DNA of 64,000 nt from Rhizoclosmatium globosum (GCA_002104985.1 MCGO01000003.1:248001-312000); one strand, 5' to 3'; shown: positions 34,994-46,341, counted from the stretch's first letter. The notes: a model not told the origin generated them from the sequence alone. Translations and numbers: made by a program.

Positions 34994-36778
34994 CTACTTC
35001 TTCTTTCCAAACAATGCACCACCACCACCGGCCAAAAGCCCACTCTTCAAACCTTTCTTCAGCATCTTCTTCAAGTTTTGCTCTTCAGCCGTCAACGGCA
35101 CTCTTTGTCCCGTACTCTGTGACCCACTTGCGGTACTCGCACCAGAGTCCAAGTTCGAGCTATGTCCACTCGAAAACGACGACCGCGTAGCAATCGAACG
35201 TGCATTCCCACTACCAGTATGTCCTCCTCCAAGAGCATTCCAAACCTGATAGTAATAAGCCGCCTTCCTCTGCGACCGCTTCACACCCCTTCCAAGTTCA
35301 TAACACTCTGCAAGACGAAGCGTTGGAAGCCTCAAGAACTCAATCGGAGTCAAAGAGTGTAACGCAGACAACCTCTTTGCAGCACGGCCTCCACTTGGTG
35401 TCGGAACAATCTCATCCCCATTAAACGACGCATTCGAAGCGCCAGAAGCGCCTTGCCCGAAACTGTCCACAAGCGACCACGCGGGATCCGCAAGCGCGTA
35501 GTACTGCATCCCAGCCGCAGGGTTCTTGACACTATCTCCACGAACAGGACGCTTTCTACCTCCCAAACTAGCCTTCCGTGCCGGATGTGATCCACCTCCT
35601 GAGATCTCTGAAGCATCAACAGAAATACCGGATGTCACGGACGCTACTTCGGCTTCAGCTTCCATCTGTTGTTCCCGCTGCGCTCCTCGAAGTGCTTCCT
35701 CACCACGACCGCCTCCGTCTTCGACAGCAACACCAGCAGCCATTTCGAGGACAAGTACTCCAAGGGAAGCGTCACGGCGGGTTGCGATACCTTCAAAGAG
35801 ACACATTGCAAGAATGTATAAAGCGACAGCGGAGGGGTGCACAGAGGAACGGGTAATACCACCGCCTGTTTCTGGGTCATGGACTTTACGGATCCATGGT
35901 ACGACAGCACAAGCGTGGAGGCTTGCGAGGGCAAGAGAAAAGTTGCGGTGACGCCAGTGGGTTGCGGCTGTGATGAGGGAGTCTGTAATGGTAGTTGTGG
36001 AGAGATCCACGGTGCGTGGCAGGGTGAGGATCGTTTCTGGACCTGGGGCGTTGGAAGGAGTTGGGGCGAAATGGGTTGTTGGAAGGTTGATGATGATGTT
36101 GAGGAGGGTTGTGTTGTTTCCGTGTTGGGGAGGAGTGGAAGGGGTTGGAGGCATGTTGGCTGTCGGGGGTCTAACTGTGCGAGGACGTGGGGCTGGAGGT
36201 GGCATGAGACCAGGAGCAGCAGGAATGCTGCGACGTCTCTTGGCGTCTGGAGAAAGAGTTGGGGAGACAGGAGGATTCTGGGAGGATGGAGAGGGGGGAG
36301 GAAGATTACTCTCAATCTCAGTGACTGATGTTCTCTTGCGATTGGAGATTCTTGGTCGAGCAGTAGTTCCTGAACCAGAAGAAGCCGATTCGGTATCCTG
36401 AAGAACACGCAGAGCCTCTTCATTGTCCATCAATAAACGCAATGTGGCAGAAGCTGCAGTGTTTCGTTTGGAGTTAGATTGAATTGAAGTAATCGTATCT
36501 TGCGCTTCATCTTGGCTGTAATCAGAGGAAAGCTCGCTTGAATCAAAGTCACCCAACAACTCTTGTTCAACAAAGTCAATATCAGGATTGTATTCGCTCT
36601 CAGACATTGGTCCACTCCCGATATACGACAGTCTGTTTGATCTTGAGCTTTGAGAGGAAATTGCAGTACTCAAACGATTCGAGTTTTTAACAACAAAGTC
36701 AGTACCACGGAAGATGTTTGACTGAGTAGGAAGGGGAGAGGAGGCAGCCATGTTCATCGCAGTTCTAGAGTCTAGCAA
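34994..36778 (-). CDS. Sel1-like repeat protein with disordered N-terminus
   Basis: Single exon of up to 594 codons. In-frame Met codons at 36778, 36757 and 36751 are possible starts. The first 250 residues are Ser/Thr/Pro/Asn-rich and include a Pro-rich stretch with several Ser-Pro sites. The region HWRHRNFSLALASLHACAVV, PSAVALYILAMCLFEGIA, and LPTLRLAECYELGRGVKRSQ with KAAYYYQVW has the A-x2-Y-x2-G spacing of Sel1/TPR repeats. The C-terminus is Lys/Gly-rich and ends GGGGALFGKKK. Fungal proteins with this form include regulators of chitin synthase (Skt5/Chs4 type), but I cannot confirm that, and there is no C-terminal CaaX box. Confidence 0.65.
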   Translation of the reverse strand: MLDSRTAMNMAASSPLPTQSNIFRGTDFVVKNSNRLSTAISSQSSRSNRLSYIGSGPMSESEYNPDIDFVEQELLGDFDSSELSSDYSQDEAQDTITSIQSNSKRNTAASATLRLLMDNEEALRVLQDTESASSGSGTTARPRISNRKRTSVTEIESNLPPPSPSSQNPPVSPTLSPDAKRRRSIPAAPGLMPPPAPRPRTVRPPTANMPPTPSTPPQHGNNTTLLNIIINLPTTHFAPTPSNAPGPETILTLPRTVDLSTTTITDSLITAATHWRHRNFSLALASLHACAVVPWIRKVHDPETGGGITRSSVHPSAVALYILAMCLFEGIATRRDASLGVLVLEMAAGVAVEDGGGRGEEALRGAQREQQMEAEAEVASVTSGISVDASEISGGGSHPARKASLGGRKRPVRGDSVKNPAAGMQYYALADPAWSLVDSFGQGASGASNASFNGDEIVPTPSGGRAAKRLSALHSLTPIEFLRLPTLRLAECYELGRGVKRSQRKAAYYYQVWNALGGGHTGSGNARSIATRSSFSSGHSSNLDSGASTASGSQSTGQRVPLTAEEQNLKKMLKKGLKSGLLAGGGGALFGKKK

Positions 36779-36846
36779 AAACTGAAGGAGAGACTGAGTG
36801 CTCTGTCTGTAAGAGTCTAATAAGTTCTTCCGAGATTAGTGATATG

Positions 36847-37408
36847 TTAGACTCGATTAAGGGGACAGCACGGACCCTTTGTCTTTTTAGCCTCCTCTGA
36901 GTCCATGAAAGCCTCTACGATAGCGGCACTAGAGCGGCGGCGTTCCCTGGGCTCCGTGAAGCCCGAGTCAGTCATGAGCTGTTCGAGCTGGTGGATCTGC
37001 GAGTGCAGATCGGCCGAGGAGACCTTCTTCCCAGCAGCGCCCTTGTTTGCGGTTGAGTTCTTGTTTGGATTTGCGAGTGGTTTGAACGGGTTGAAGTCGC
37101 CGTCGTCGTCGCTGGTCTTTCGGTTGTTTTTGCTTCCTCCGAACGGCGAGAAGTCTCCGCTGCTTCGGTTTCCGGCGTCGTCCACTTCGTTGTCGTTGTC
37201 GTTGTCGTCGTTGTCGTTTGCGTCAGATCCCTCGGAGTCACTGAAGTCAATGCCCATCGACGTTGTTGCCGGGTTCGGAAAACGGAACTCTTTCACAACC
37301 TGTTTCGTTGGTTCGGTAAAGCGGTGTTAGTACTGTCTCTCTCTTGGCTCTAGCTACAGCTGGGTACTAGGTAGGTACCTGGTTGAGGTCGGGTTGGGCT
37401 GCCTGCAT
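36847..37408 (-). CDS. Small acidic protein of unknown function
   Basis: Two exons. ATG 37408 gives MQAAQPDLNQ, then after an intron of about 80 nt (donor GTACCT, CTAAC branch site, acceptor AACAG at about 37300) VVKEFRFPNPATTSMGIDFS. An Asp/Asn-rich stretch follows, then two similar short motifs (GDFSPFGGSKNNRK and GDFNPFKPLANPNK), and a helix SADLHSQIHQLEQLMTDSGF. The end is KGPCCPLNRV before TAA 36847. The N-P-F tripeptide is the type that binds EH domains, so an endocytic role is conceivable, but no family is recognised. The last codons could also be read as part of an intron to a further exon. Confidence 0.6.
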
Positions 37409-38003
37409 TTGGGTGAAGAAAAATGGCTTATCACTGCAAAAATAGGGTAAGTGTTTTTTCCAACCTTCCTTATTTAGTAAGTAACTTTCCAGTTTTATCA
37501 ATGTCTCTGAAGTGAAAGTGAAAGTGAAGTTATGGTCAGTTCTAATGTATTGAAAGAAGGAATGTAAACCGCCGCCCTTCTTGCAAGAGAAGATAAACAT
37601 TTTATTCTGCATTATTTGTGCCGTCGTAACCCAATACTTGGTGCTTGCCCGAAAATACGAAATGAACACCATGCAATCGGAAACTAAAAGGACAGATTAG
37701 GGAAGCCGTGGCCTGTATCATGTGATCGTGGTGGTGGCCTTCCATTGCGGTAACATTCCGGCATCAAGAGAATAGAATGCTTTAGCTTCAATAAGACTTA
37801 AAATTGCTCTATTTAATCACTAATAATGAGATCTTTGAATTGACCTTGACTTACTTGAAACGTTCACTCTGAAATCGAAACTACGTGACCACCTGTTTCG
37901 ATTGATTAGGTTATTCAATTTGGCAGACGCTACTCCAACTTCCTTCTGTCTGGTGGTTCAAAACATCCATCAAGGAGACTGGAAAGAAAAATTCCATTTG
38001 TGA
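37409..38003. other. Intergenic region upstream of the LysM-CAP gene
   Basis: About 600 bp between two divergent start codons. A 101-codon minus-strand frame overlaps the small acidic gene's first exon and is not supported. It presumably contains both promoters; no distinct repeat or RNA gene was seen. Confidence 0.55.
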
Positions 38004-39192
38004 ATGAAGGTGGTTGCCTCGCTCTTCGTGCTGGCTGCAACAGCATCAGCAACCCGCTATTCAAAGAAGGGAACAGCCGGGTGAGTACCGATCCTGTTAG
38101 ATTCCGCCAGCCTACTGCATCAAAGCGAAAGTGGCTGGAGGGACTTCCCCCAAATCCATCAATCACACACTTACTCACACTCTCAATCAATCAATCAATT
38201 GAATTCAGCCACTGGGCTGAAGGAATGACACCCGAGGCCGCAAAGTGCAACACCACACTGCCAGTCACCGGGACTCCAACCTGCCAGCAACTAGCCGATC
38301 TCGTTGTCATCTCCCTCAACTCTTTCCAACGACTCAACCCTCAAGCTGACTGCTCAAAACCAATCCACGATGCCTACGTCTGCGCTCCACCAGGATTCAA
38401 TGTCACTCTCCTCGCGGCCGCTGCTCCAGCGAATGCACCAGTCTTTGTACCTTCAGGCAGTTCTCATTCCGTCCCATCATCAAACTCCACCAATCCATCT
38501 GCCGCCCACAACGGAACAAATACGTCCGATACTTCTGTCTCAAACGATACCCTTGCCCCTGTAACGTCAACCACCACAACCTCAACAACCACAACTACAA
38601 CTACAACCACAACTACCATCGATCCAACTTCCGTCGTAGAAGCTCCAGCACTAACAACAGCTGCTGCTGTTGCTGCCCCAGCAGCTCCAGCCGTAAACGT
38701 TGGCGCAATGTCAGCCCAAGACGTGATCGATATCACAAACGCACACAACAATTACAGAGCAAGTCTCGGAATGCCAAGTGTTTCTTTCGATTACAATGTC
38801 GCTTCTACTGCTGCTGATTGGGCAAACTATTTGGCCTCGTATGGTAAGCAACACTCAAATGAGAAAAAAAATTCCGCCCCTTTTACACCCGCTTATTACT
38901 AATTCCTGTTTCTCTTGTAGGTTGTATGCTTGAGCATGGTGGAATGGGTCCATATGGACAGAACCTTGCCATGCAAGGCGGTGGAAGTCCATCAATGCAA
39001 GGTCTATTTGATGGATGGGCGTCAGAGTGTCTTGATTGTGGGGAGTTAAACCATGCAACTCAGGCTGCGTGGGCATCTACTTCTAGTATTGGATGTGCGA
39101 CTGCGTGGGGGTCTGGTGGTTGGTGTGTGGTTCTCGTGTGCGATTATAACCCTGCTGGAAACTATGTGGGTAGAAGTTGGAGAACTGGATAG
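38004..39192 (+). CDS. Secreted LysM-CAP (SCP/PR-1) protein
   Basis: ATG 38004 begins a signal peptide (MKVVASLFVLAATASA) in a short first exon; a donor at about 38080 joins to an acceptor at about 38210 (HWAEGMTPEAAKCN). Next is a LysM-like module (TPTCQQLADLVVISLNSFQR, LNPQADCSKPIHDAYVCAPP), then a Ser/Thr/Ala linker with a run of Thr. The CAP domain starts at DVIDITNAHNNYRASLGMPS and continues WANYLASYG, then after an intron CMLEHGGMGPYGQNLA, LFDGWASEC, NHATQAAWASTSSIGCATAW and CVVLVCDYNPAGNYVG. The last two are the typical CAP boxes. This is an extracellular protein likely to bind chitin or glycans through LysM and lipids or other ligands through CAP. Confidence 0.85.
38566..38622. repeat. 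ACN-rich trinucleotide repeat coding poly-Thr
   Basis: About eighteen Thr codons (ACC, ACA, ACT), broken by a Ser or two, in the linker of the LysM-CAP protein. The linker is likely O-mannosylated in a fungus. Confidence 0.8.
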
Positions 39193-39817
39193 AAGCAATT
39201 CAACGCGCTCCAGTATTTCTTGCTATGTTGTTTTTGGAAGTTTGTTGCAGTGTTTGGCATTTTCTTTTTCGGTTTCCTAGATACATATTATCAAGTGGGG
39301 GCTGGATTCCTCCTTTTTTGTTATCCTGTTATTTCTGAATTTGATGCATAGATTTCTTCTATATCGCTATTTATGTTGCATTCTTTTGGCATTCTTTACT
39401 TTCTAGAAGCGGAGAACAAACGCCACCCAAGTATTATCCTGACAAAAATATGAGAAGCCCACTCGCGTGGAATGAAAGTATTATGAAGAGACTGTTGATG
39501 CTTTCAGGGCTGGTTGTCTCCATGTCACTCAAGCGACATCGACGTCACGAACCAAGGTTGCGTGCAAAGTCAAGATCAAGACGAGATAGCCATATTTTTG
39601 ATGAATATGTGAAATAAATGGACGCTTGTCTCATTCGGGGAGCTTGAATTGAGTTAATGAAGTGCGATTGCTTCATGGCATAATTAAAAACAGGATTACT
39701 CCATAGGCCATTCAGTGCTACACGATTTCCGCAACTGTGTGCAATTCGCAAAGAAACTTGGCCCTCTTGTGCTTCACCACGAGGAACAGAAAAGGCAACA
39801 CAAAACCTTGTCAGAAA
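39193..39817. other. Intergenic region before the CCCH-CHY gene
   Basis: About 625 bp with no supported gene; short frames on both strands are uninterrupted for fewer than 70 codons. It should contain the 3' end of the LysM-CAP gene and the promoter of the zinc-finger gene. Confidence 0.55.
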
Positions 39818-42166
39818 ATGTCAACATCAACTCCTTCAACTTCAACAACAACTGCCACCACCAATCCAATAATGACAAGCACATCTACTCAACCTCCTGC
39901 TTCTGCTTCCATCTCTTCTTCTACTGGATCAGCCCAACCATCCACCCGCAAATGCCGTTTCTTCACATCGACCGCGGGTTGCCAAAACGGCGCAGAATGT
40001 CGCTTCAGCCACGAAATAGTTCCCCAGAAAGAAAAGAAGCCGCAAAAGCCTCGCGCACCTCGAAAGGAAGCTGTTCTTGCCTTGGATTCGGATGGCACCA
40101 CACAAGTCGAACAACCACAAATTCAACCAAAGAAGAAACTCCAACGCGGTCAACGGAAACCCAAACCGGCGGCGAAGGTAAAATCGAAAGAAAATGAAGC
40201 GCCGGTTGAGAAGCCTGAGCCACCTCTTCAAGAGCCCGTTGCTCCAACTGCTCAAACAACCCCAGCCCCAGCACGGCCCTCTACTCCACTCGCTCTAAAC
40301 CCTGCTCGCGCTCCCGTCCAACGACCAACTGCAAAAGTACCTGAAAATCTTACACCTTTGGAACTTGAACTCAGAAGCATTGAGCGTCGCTTCAGAACAT
40401 CCTACAAACTAGTTGCAGCAACGCCTCTCTTCTTTGCTCCAACCCCCGTACCTGGTTCTTCATCTACCGCTATTACCTCCCAAAACCCCACGCCACAACA
40501 ATCGCTACCCCCTACAATCATCGAATTCAACCTCCCACCGTCAGACCCCGACTTTCCCTTCGACCTAGAACACCTCTCCCTCCGCCTCATCATCCCCACA
40601 ACAATCCCAACCACAGACACAAACACGTCAAAACCAACGCCACAACACATTTCCACAGTCCTCACAGGAACGCGAATCAAAGTCCTCAACCCCGAAATCC
40701 CTGCGGACCTAGCACGTGCCGTTGAAACCGGGTTCCGTAAGCGCATTGATTCACACTTGATCAACTCTGCGAATGTAACAGGTCGAGGTGCGTTGGTTCC
40801 TGGACAGGTTTTGCTCGGGATGATGAATTGGCTTGATCGAGAGCTTGAGAAGTTGTTGAGTGGGTTAGGTGATTCGGATGTTGTTGGGGTCACGGGACTT
40901 GTTGTGAATAATTCGAGGACTGCGGAGGAGGTTCGGGCGAGTGTGTTGGAGAGGGTAAATGTTGGGTTTAGGAATGTTGAGTTGTTGGTTCCGAGACAGT
41001 CTGGTATGTGTTTTTTAATTGTGTATTCTGAGGTTCTTTGTTTCTGATTAGGATGTTTAGATAAGGAAGGAGGCAGAGTATTCTATTATGGTGTTCCTGT
41101 TGATGAGGAGAATGAGGGGAGTGATTCTGACGAAACTGGATCTGAATTCAATGAGGTCGATACCGAGTCACTTGCCTCAAGCAAAGTCCTGCAGAATGGA
41201 GATTCAGAGAATGAAGATGAAGCTGATGAAACGTCTCAAGTTGAAAACTTGGAGAACTCTGTGACGCCTGCTCACCGTGGAACTCAAATTCGTCTCGTGG
41301 ATCCATCGCTCAGAGCTATTTCACTGCTTGAATGCACGTCACCAAAGTTTTTGCTCTCGTGCACTCGATGCAAATCCAACATGGATTCCCCAACGTTACT
41401 TCCAAACGTTGTCAACACACGAGCCTGTCCTACTTGCTCCACAGCCCTTTCAATCACTTTCCGGCCATCACTTGTGCACATGTCATCGCAAACTGCAGGT
41501 TACCTGGATCTGGACGGATACAACGTTCTGGATATGCTCCCTTCCGCTTGGCAAGTAACTTGCGAAGCTTGTCAAAAAGTTACATCCGGAGTTGGCGTCT
41601 TGAAGAGCCTGCCTCGTGGCGAGGTTGAATTCCGTGTCGGTTGCACGTCATGCCACTCTAAAATGGGCATCAGAATTGGCGATGTCAAGTTTGTCAAGCT
41701 GATGCCAAGTGTTGTCACGGCTGCAGCGACTGCAAGCAAGATGGCGCTTAAACCAAAAAAGAGACGGAATGTGGATGAAGGAATTGTGTTGGGTGAGCCG
41801 CTACCGGATAATGGTGCTTGCAAACATTATCGTAAAAGTTATCGGTGGTTCCGATTCCCATGTTGTGGACGAGCACATGCTTGTGACATTTGTCATGAGG
41901 AGAACAAGGGTGATGGTCACGAAATGGCTTGGGCGAATCGAATGATTTGTGGGTTTTGTTCGAGAGAGCAAGTTTATTCACAACAGGCACAATGCTTGTG
42001 TGGAAAAGAGTTGACACGTAAGTCAGGTGGAGGAGGAGGATTTTGGGAAGGAGGTGCGGGAACTCGTAACAAGACGTTAATGTCACGCAAAGACCCACGA
42101 AAGATGAAGGGTCTAAACAAAACTGTGTCTATGAAAAGCAGTCGTGTTGGAAAAAAGACCGAGTAA
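39818..42166 (+). CDS. CCCH and CHY zinc-finger protein
   Basis: Two exons with an intron at about 41005-41052; start ATG 39818 (MSTSTPSTSTTTATT). A CCCH finger near the N-terminus reads CRFFTSTAGCQNGAECRFSH. A Pro/Lys-rich linker follows, then a folded middle region (NLPPSDPDFPFDLEHLSLRL). The C-terminal part has C-x2-C pairs (LLSCTRCKSN, RACPTCST, VTCEACQK, VGCTSCHS) and a full CHY finger: CKHYRKSYRWFRFPCCGRAH, ACDICHEE, WANRMICGFCSREQVY and CLCGKELT. Fungal proteins joining CCCH and CHY are known from genome surveys. In plants and animals CHY fingers go with RING ligases, but here there is no RING, so the molecular role is open (RNA binding is plausible from CCCH). Confidence 0.85.
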
Positions 42167-42554
42167 ATTGAGTCTAATAAATGACGAGCTGAAACGTTTC
42201 ATATCATTGTTTTCCTATCATTCCTATCACTGTTGATGTTTCACATTTGTTTGAAGGGACGTTGAACCTGTTTCAAAGCTGTCGCATCCAACTAACCCCA
42301 TTTCCAGTTTGACAGGTTTCCATTGACAAGACGGGCCGTTTGTCGCTGACAGTTGAAGGCGGGTCAATCGCAGAATTGTCTCAAGCCCTTCTTGGCCCTT
42401 GTGTTGTCAGCCACCAAAACTCCAATCTCAGCCACCAAAAAGACAAAAAGGGAATGCGCACATTTTACAAACATCCAATTTTTGCGGTGAATGCCAACAG
42501 CGCCGACACCACAACCAACAACAACAACAACGACCTTGTCTACAACGCCATCCA
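42167..42554. other. Intergenic region and 5' leader of the LysM-DPBB gene
   Basis: About 390 bp with an open plus-strand frame continuous with the next gene (from about 42399), which I treat as a leader because the signal peptide starts only at 42555. No other feature was seen. Confidence 0.55.
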
Positions 42555-43679
42555 ATGTCGTCTTCTTCAGCACTTCTCCGCCTTGCCCTCGTTGCACTTC
42601 TCTCGTGTGAGGCCCATGCCTTGGTGCTCTCTGGCAGGAACGGCAACCTCAATCCAAACATTGTCGACCAAAAGTCCCTTGCTGCTGTCCAGAACTGTGC
42701 GGGTACCTTCCAGGTTGGCACGTACGATGCCCAGACAAAGGCCAAACTGCCAATGACTTGCTCAGCAATCCAATCAGCAACTGGAATGTCGGTTGCCGAG
42801 CTGGTGCGACTGAATCCGGGTCTCGACTGCTCGGTGCCTGTTGCATTCAACACATTCTTGTGCGTGGACAACCCTGATGCGGATGCCGGAACAAGCGACA
42901 GCAACAACAACAACGGCCCAAGTGCGTCTGTGTCTGGGCTGCCTTCAGCCACCATTCCAACATCAGCCAGTAGTACCAGTAGTACAAGCACAAGCACATC
43001 CTCGTCCACCAGCACCTCCACCTTCAGCTCTTCTTCAACTACCGCCGCTGCAGCTGCCCCTCCAACTACAGCAACTTCTAATGTACCTGCCCCTGCACCA
43101 ACCGCTACCTCTGTTGTCCCTCCAAAGGTAGTTGCTCCAAGTCCAACAGCTCAAACAACACAAGTCGTAATCACAACTACTTCAATTGTACCACCTGTCG
43201 TTGTTGCGCCAAGTCCATCTTCAACAACAGCTATAGTCGTCCCTCCAGCTGCTGCAACCACCACTTCCGCTGCCGTCGCTGTCCCCGAAGGACACCCTGA
43301 CATTCCATTCAACACTGGCGCAAGCCCTGGTAGCGGTGGTCTCTATGTCGTCTCCTGGAATTGGTTCAATGGTGGTACAACTGATTGTGATGCGTCGCTT
43401 ACTGCCGACGATCTCAACAACGGACTCTACGCCGGTGCTCAAAATGTGCCAGAGCTTTGCGGCAAGACTGCCACTTTCACTTACAAAGGAAACAGCGTGA
43501 CTATCAAGTATGCTTGGATGACAGGTGGTGGAACTCTTTACCATGAGCTCTCGCCAAAAGCTTTTGCTGTCTTGTATGGTATGCCAAACGCTGCTATCGG
43601 AAGCGATGTGTCTGCCTTCAAGCTCGTCATTCAAGACCCAGGTCGTTTGAAGGACGTTGCATGCACAGGATCTTGTTGA
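42555..43679 (+). CDS. Secreted LysM-DPBB protein
   Basis: Single exon, 375 codons counting stop. The start was placed at ATG 42555, where a signal peptide begins (MSSSSALLRLALVALLSCEA). A LysM module follows (GTFQVGTYDAQTKAKLPMTC, SVAELVRLNPGLDCSVPVAF, NTFLCVDN), then a long Ser/Thr/Pro/Ala/Val linker. The C-terminal domain has LYVVSWNWFNGGTTDCDA, LCGKTATFTYKGNSVTIKYA and LYHELSPKAFAVLYG, the layout of a double-psi beta-barrel (C-G-K, beta strands, then xLSxxAF). The Asp of D-L-S is replaced by Glu (HELS). Unlike the triplet at 14443-17187 there is no GPI signal, so it is probably released or wall-bound through LysM. Confidence 0.75.
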   Translation: MSSSSALLRLALVALLSCEAHALVLSGRNGNLNPNIVDQKSLAAVQNCAGTFQVGTYDAQTKAKLPMTCSAIQSATGMSVAELVRLNPGLDCSVPVAFNTFLCVDNPDADAGTSDSNNNNGPSASVSGLPSATIPTSASSTSSTSTSTSSSTSTSTFSSSSTTAAAAAPPTTATSNVPAPAPTATSVVPPKVVAPSPTAQTTQVVITTTSIVPPVVVAPSPSSTTAIVVPPAAATTTSAAVAVPEGHPDIPFNTGASPGSGGLYVVSWNWFNGGTTDCDASLTADDLNNGLYAGAQNVPELCGKTATFTYKGNSVTIKYAWMTGGGTLYHELSPKAFAVLYGMPNAAIGSDVSAFKLVIQDPGRLKDVACTGSC

Positions 43680-43778
43680 TTTCGGCTTCATAATTCTTCT
43701 GCTCTTTCGTTTAACACCTCTTTATTTCCGAGTGCATTTTCAGCATTATTTTTGTGTTTATGATGACCAATATATTAT

Positions 43779-46255
43779 TCAGCGGTACTTTCTATCATTT
43801 GCAAGAGGAATTACTTCTTCCGGTCTATTAAGATGTTTACTTTCTGAAACACAACTGAAACACTACGACTGTACCTGCTTAGTAATATCTCCCCTACTTC
43901 AAAATCAACAGTATGAATAGATTCTCCGATTCGAGCAACCACATCCAATCTACTCCAAATCTCACTTGCTGGTGCATTACCTGTTCCTTGTAAATTGGCA
44001 GCAAAGGGTGAAGCTGCCAAACTCGCCAAAAAATGTTTCGGCTCTCTAATTACACGTATTGCAGGTGACAATGGTGTTGTTGAGAAAATCCAATAGGATC
44101 CCAAGACAAGACTAAATATACATAAAACCAATTGTAGCGAGGCGACAAAGAAGATGGCCAATGAGCCTGTTGAATTCAGAAAGACCATCGTTCGATCTTT
44201 CTGAATTTTGTACCGCGGGCAAGATAATCCGTCCGTATCGAATGTCCTTTGAATCCCAGCTCGAAGTAAAATACTGTACAGCATTTCCATGGCTGCTTCG
44301 AGTGATACTTTTTGTGTGGCATTTCCTGAAAAGGGGGACCCAAGGAAGGCAGCCTTTAAGATTCCACTCATAGCGATAGTATTTGATTCATTGGTCCGAA
44401 GTATTGTTGATAAAGCACCATGAATTGCAGTTCCGCCGATCTGCTGGTTTTCTGTTGTTTGATAGAATTGAGATTTTACTAATGCAATGGAAGCAGTCGT
44501 CCCGTCAGTTGAGAATGTGCTTAAAACTTCAACATCCATTATATCTGTAATGTTTGTAACACACATTGGAACCTTTTTGGAATCGTTGCAATATCTTGGA
44601 CTAAGTATTATAGCAGTTGAAGAAATGTGATGGTCCTGAATGACATAGTCTAAGGGATAAACGGCTAAATCTGATAATTTAATCAAAGATTGATTCTGTG
44701 ATAAAAGCGGGGTGGGAACATTCATTGGTTGGACGCAGGCACAAGAGGATGAAATGTTCATATAGAATCCAAGACCAATAATCGTATCGCCATCACCGAC
44801 AGCACCCATTAGTTGTGGGCCATGAACAAATTGAGTCTTATTTCCAACGCAATTGCTATTTGAGCGGACACACCCCAAAGCATCCCCAAACAACAGTTCA
44901 CTAACTCCTGCTGTACTTTCCATCGTCGGGTATGTTCGGTCCCTCATATATTCTAAATTTGCCTTGTATACAATACATCCGATCGGACTTTCAAGTGTTG
45001 AGATCAAAGAATCAGTGAACCCTGTAGCTGTAATCGGGGCTCGGACTTTAACAAACTCAACAGCAACCCATAACAATGAAAGCGTCAAGAGTTGTTTTCG
45101 ATATGTACACGTCTTTGGCAAATTGTACGCGAACGTCAATCTGCCAATTGAATTCGCTTGCATGAACCCACATGCGACTAACCTACAAATAATATGGTGA
45201 TCGGTATAGTTTCTTTCATACAAAATTTAACTTACGCGTATCCCTCTTCAGATGTCAACAATGTAGCTAAGTAAATAGAAACTCCATAAGACAAACAACT
45301 CAATGTGTAAGAGTTCAAGATCAATACGGTCAATTCCAGTATCATACCAAGCGAAAGCCGGAGAACCGACTGTGGGATGGCCAATACAACGCCTTTTGAC
45401 ATAATATATCCCGTGAACATTAACAAAATGTTCAAAATACATCCAAGTAAAAGAAACGAAAGGCCCACGCTCTTTTGGAACACAGTATCGTAAACGTATC
45501 CTCCGTGTTTTCGGTGGTCGGCTAGCGAGAAGTTGGATTTGGACATTGCGGTGGAGAACTTTCGTATTCCCAGTCTGTTTTCTTGAAAGAATTCACTGTT
45601 TCCTGTTAGCCTTCGCTCGCCATATTGCTCTGATGCGTATAAAATAGAAGACCTGGAACACATTTCGTCACTGTTGCTTGAAGAAGAGAGTAACTCGTCA
45701 AAACTATCCCCATCACTGTCTTCGTGACTGTCAGAGCTGAAACTGCGGTCGTAATCATCGTCATCAATAGTAACCTGTGGATTACGCCATTAAACGCTGG
45801 TTAAGTCTTGCGGAAAAATTTACTTCTTGTGGGGCACGGTTCTGTACGATAACAGGTTCAGGCTCCATCGCTATCCGCACGCTCACTTTCTGAATGTTAA
45901 ACGTTATTTTGGATTATTGGAGTCTAAGCGTCGTATACTTTTTTGAGCCCAATGGGAGTTGATTGAATCGATACGTCTGTCGTGGCATCAACTATGCGAC
46001 GAAAGCTCGATTTCTGTCAATTAGATAGTTAGGTTTCTTGGAAATAACAATAATATTCGACCTTTTTTAGTAATACTGGTGTTGACGGATCTAATGTGTC
46101 GCATTTGAGTTCGGAGACTCCAGCTACAACTTCCAAAGGTTCAGCAAGAAGGCGTTGTCCATTTTTCTGAACCTTTAATTAGTAGAGGTTCAAAGACATG
46201 AAAAACATACCCCTTTCAATGCTTTCAATGACTGTGAAGGGGACCAAGATGTCAT
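43779..46255 (-). CDS. Polytopic membrane protein with Cys-rich ectodomain, family copy A
   Basis: First of three tandem paralogues; family not recognised. Exon 1 (46211-46255, MTSWSPSQSLKALKG) and three short exons (VQKNGQRLLAEPLEVVAG; KSSFRRIVDATTDVSIQS; KVSVRIAMEPEPVIV) build a cytosolic N-terminus with an Asp/Ser-rich stretch. Two or three membrane segments follow (SVGLSFLLLGCILNILLMFT; LSLGMILELTVLILNSY). The next exon starts ACGFMQANSIGRLTFAYNL and carries an ectodomain of about 300 residues with DRTYPTMESTAGVSELLFG, GCVRS, GPQLMGAVGDGDTIIG, SSCACV and FSTDGTTASIALVKS. It ends in a membrane segment and ARIGESIHTV. The unspliced frame stops at 43811, but splicing AG|GTACAG to AATAG|A gives RPEEVIPLANDRKYR and TGA 43779, matching the other copies. 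Confidence 0.75.
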
Positions 46256-46341
46256 TTGTAAATCTCTTTTATTTATTGAACGAAAATCTTAAATAAAAAT
46301 CTACGAGTGGGAAATCAAGAAAACTGCGAATTGTAAAGAGT

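Noticed and set aside
35837..36401. Plus-strand frames of 140-160 codons opposite the Sel1-like gene
   Set aside because: They lie wholly within a long intact single-exon gene and are Trp/Gly/Arg-rich as expected for the complement of Pro/Thr/Ser codons.
37367..37672. 101-codon minus-strand frame upstream of the small acidic gene
   Set aside because: Only its last ten codons match the proposed first exon (start at 37408); the rest is AT-rich leader or promoter without conservation signs.
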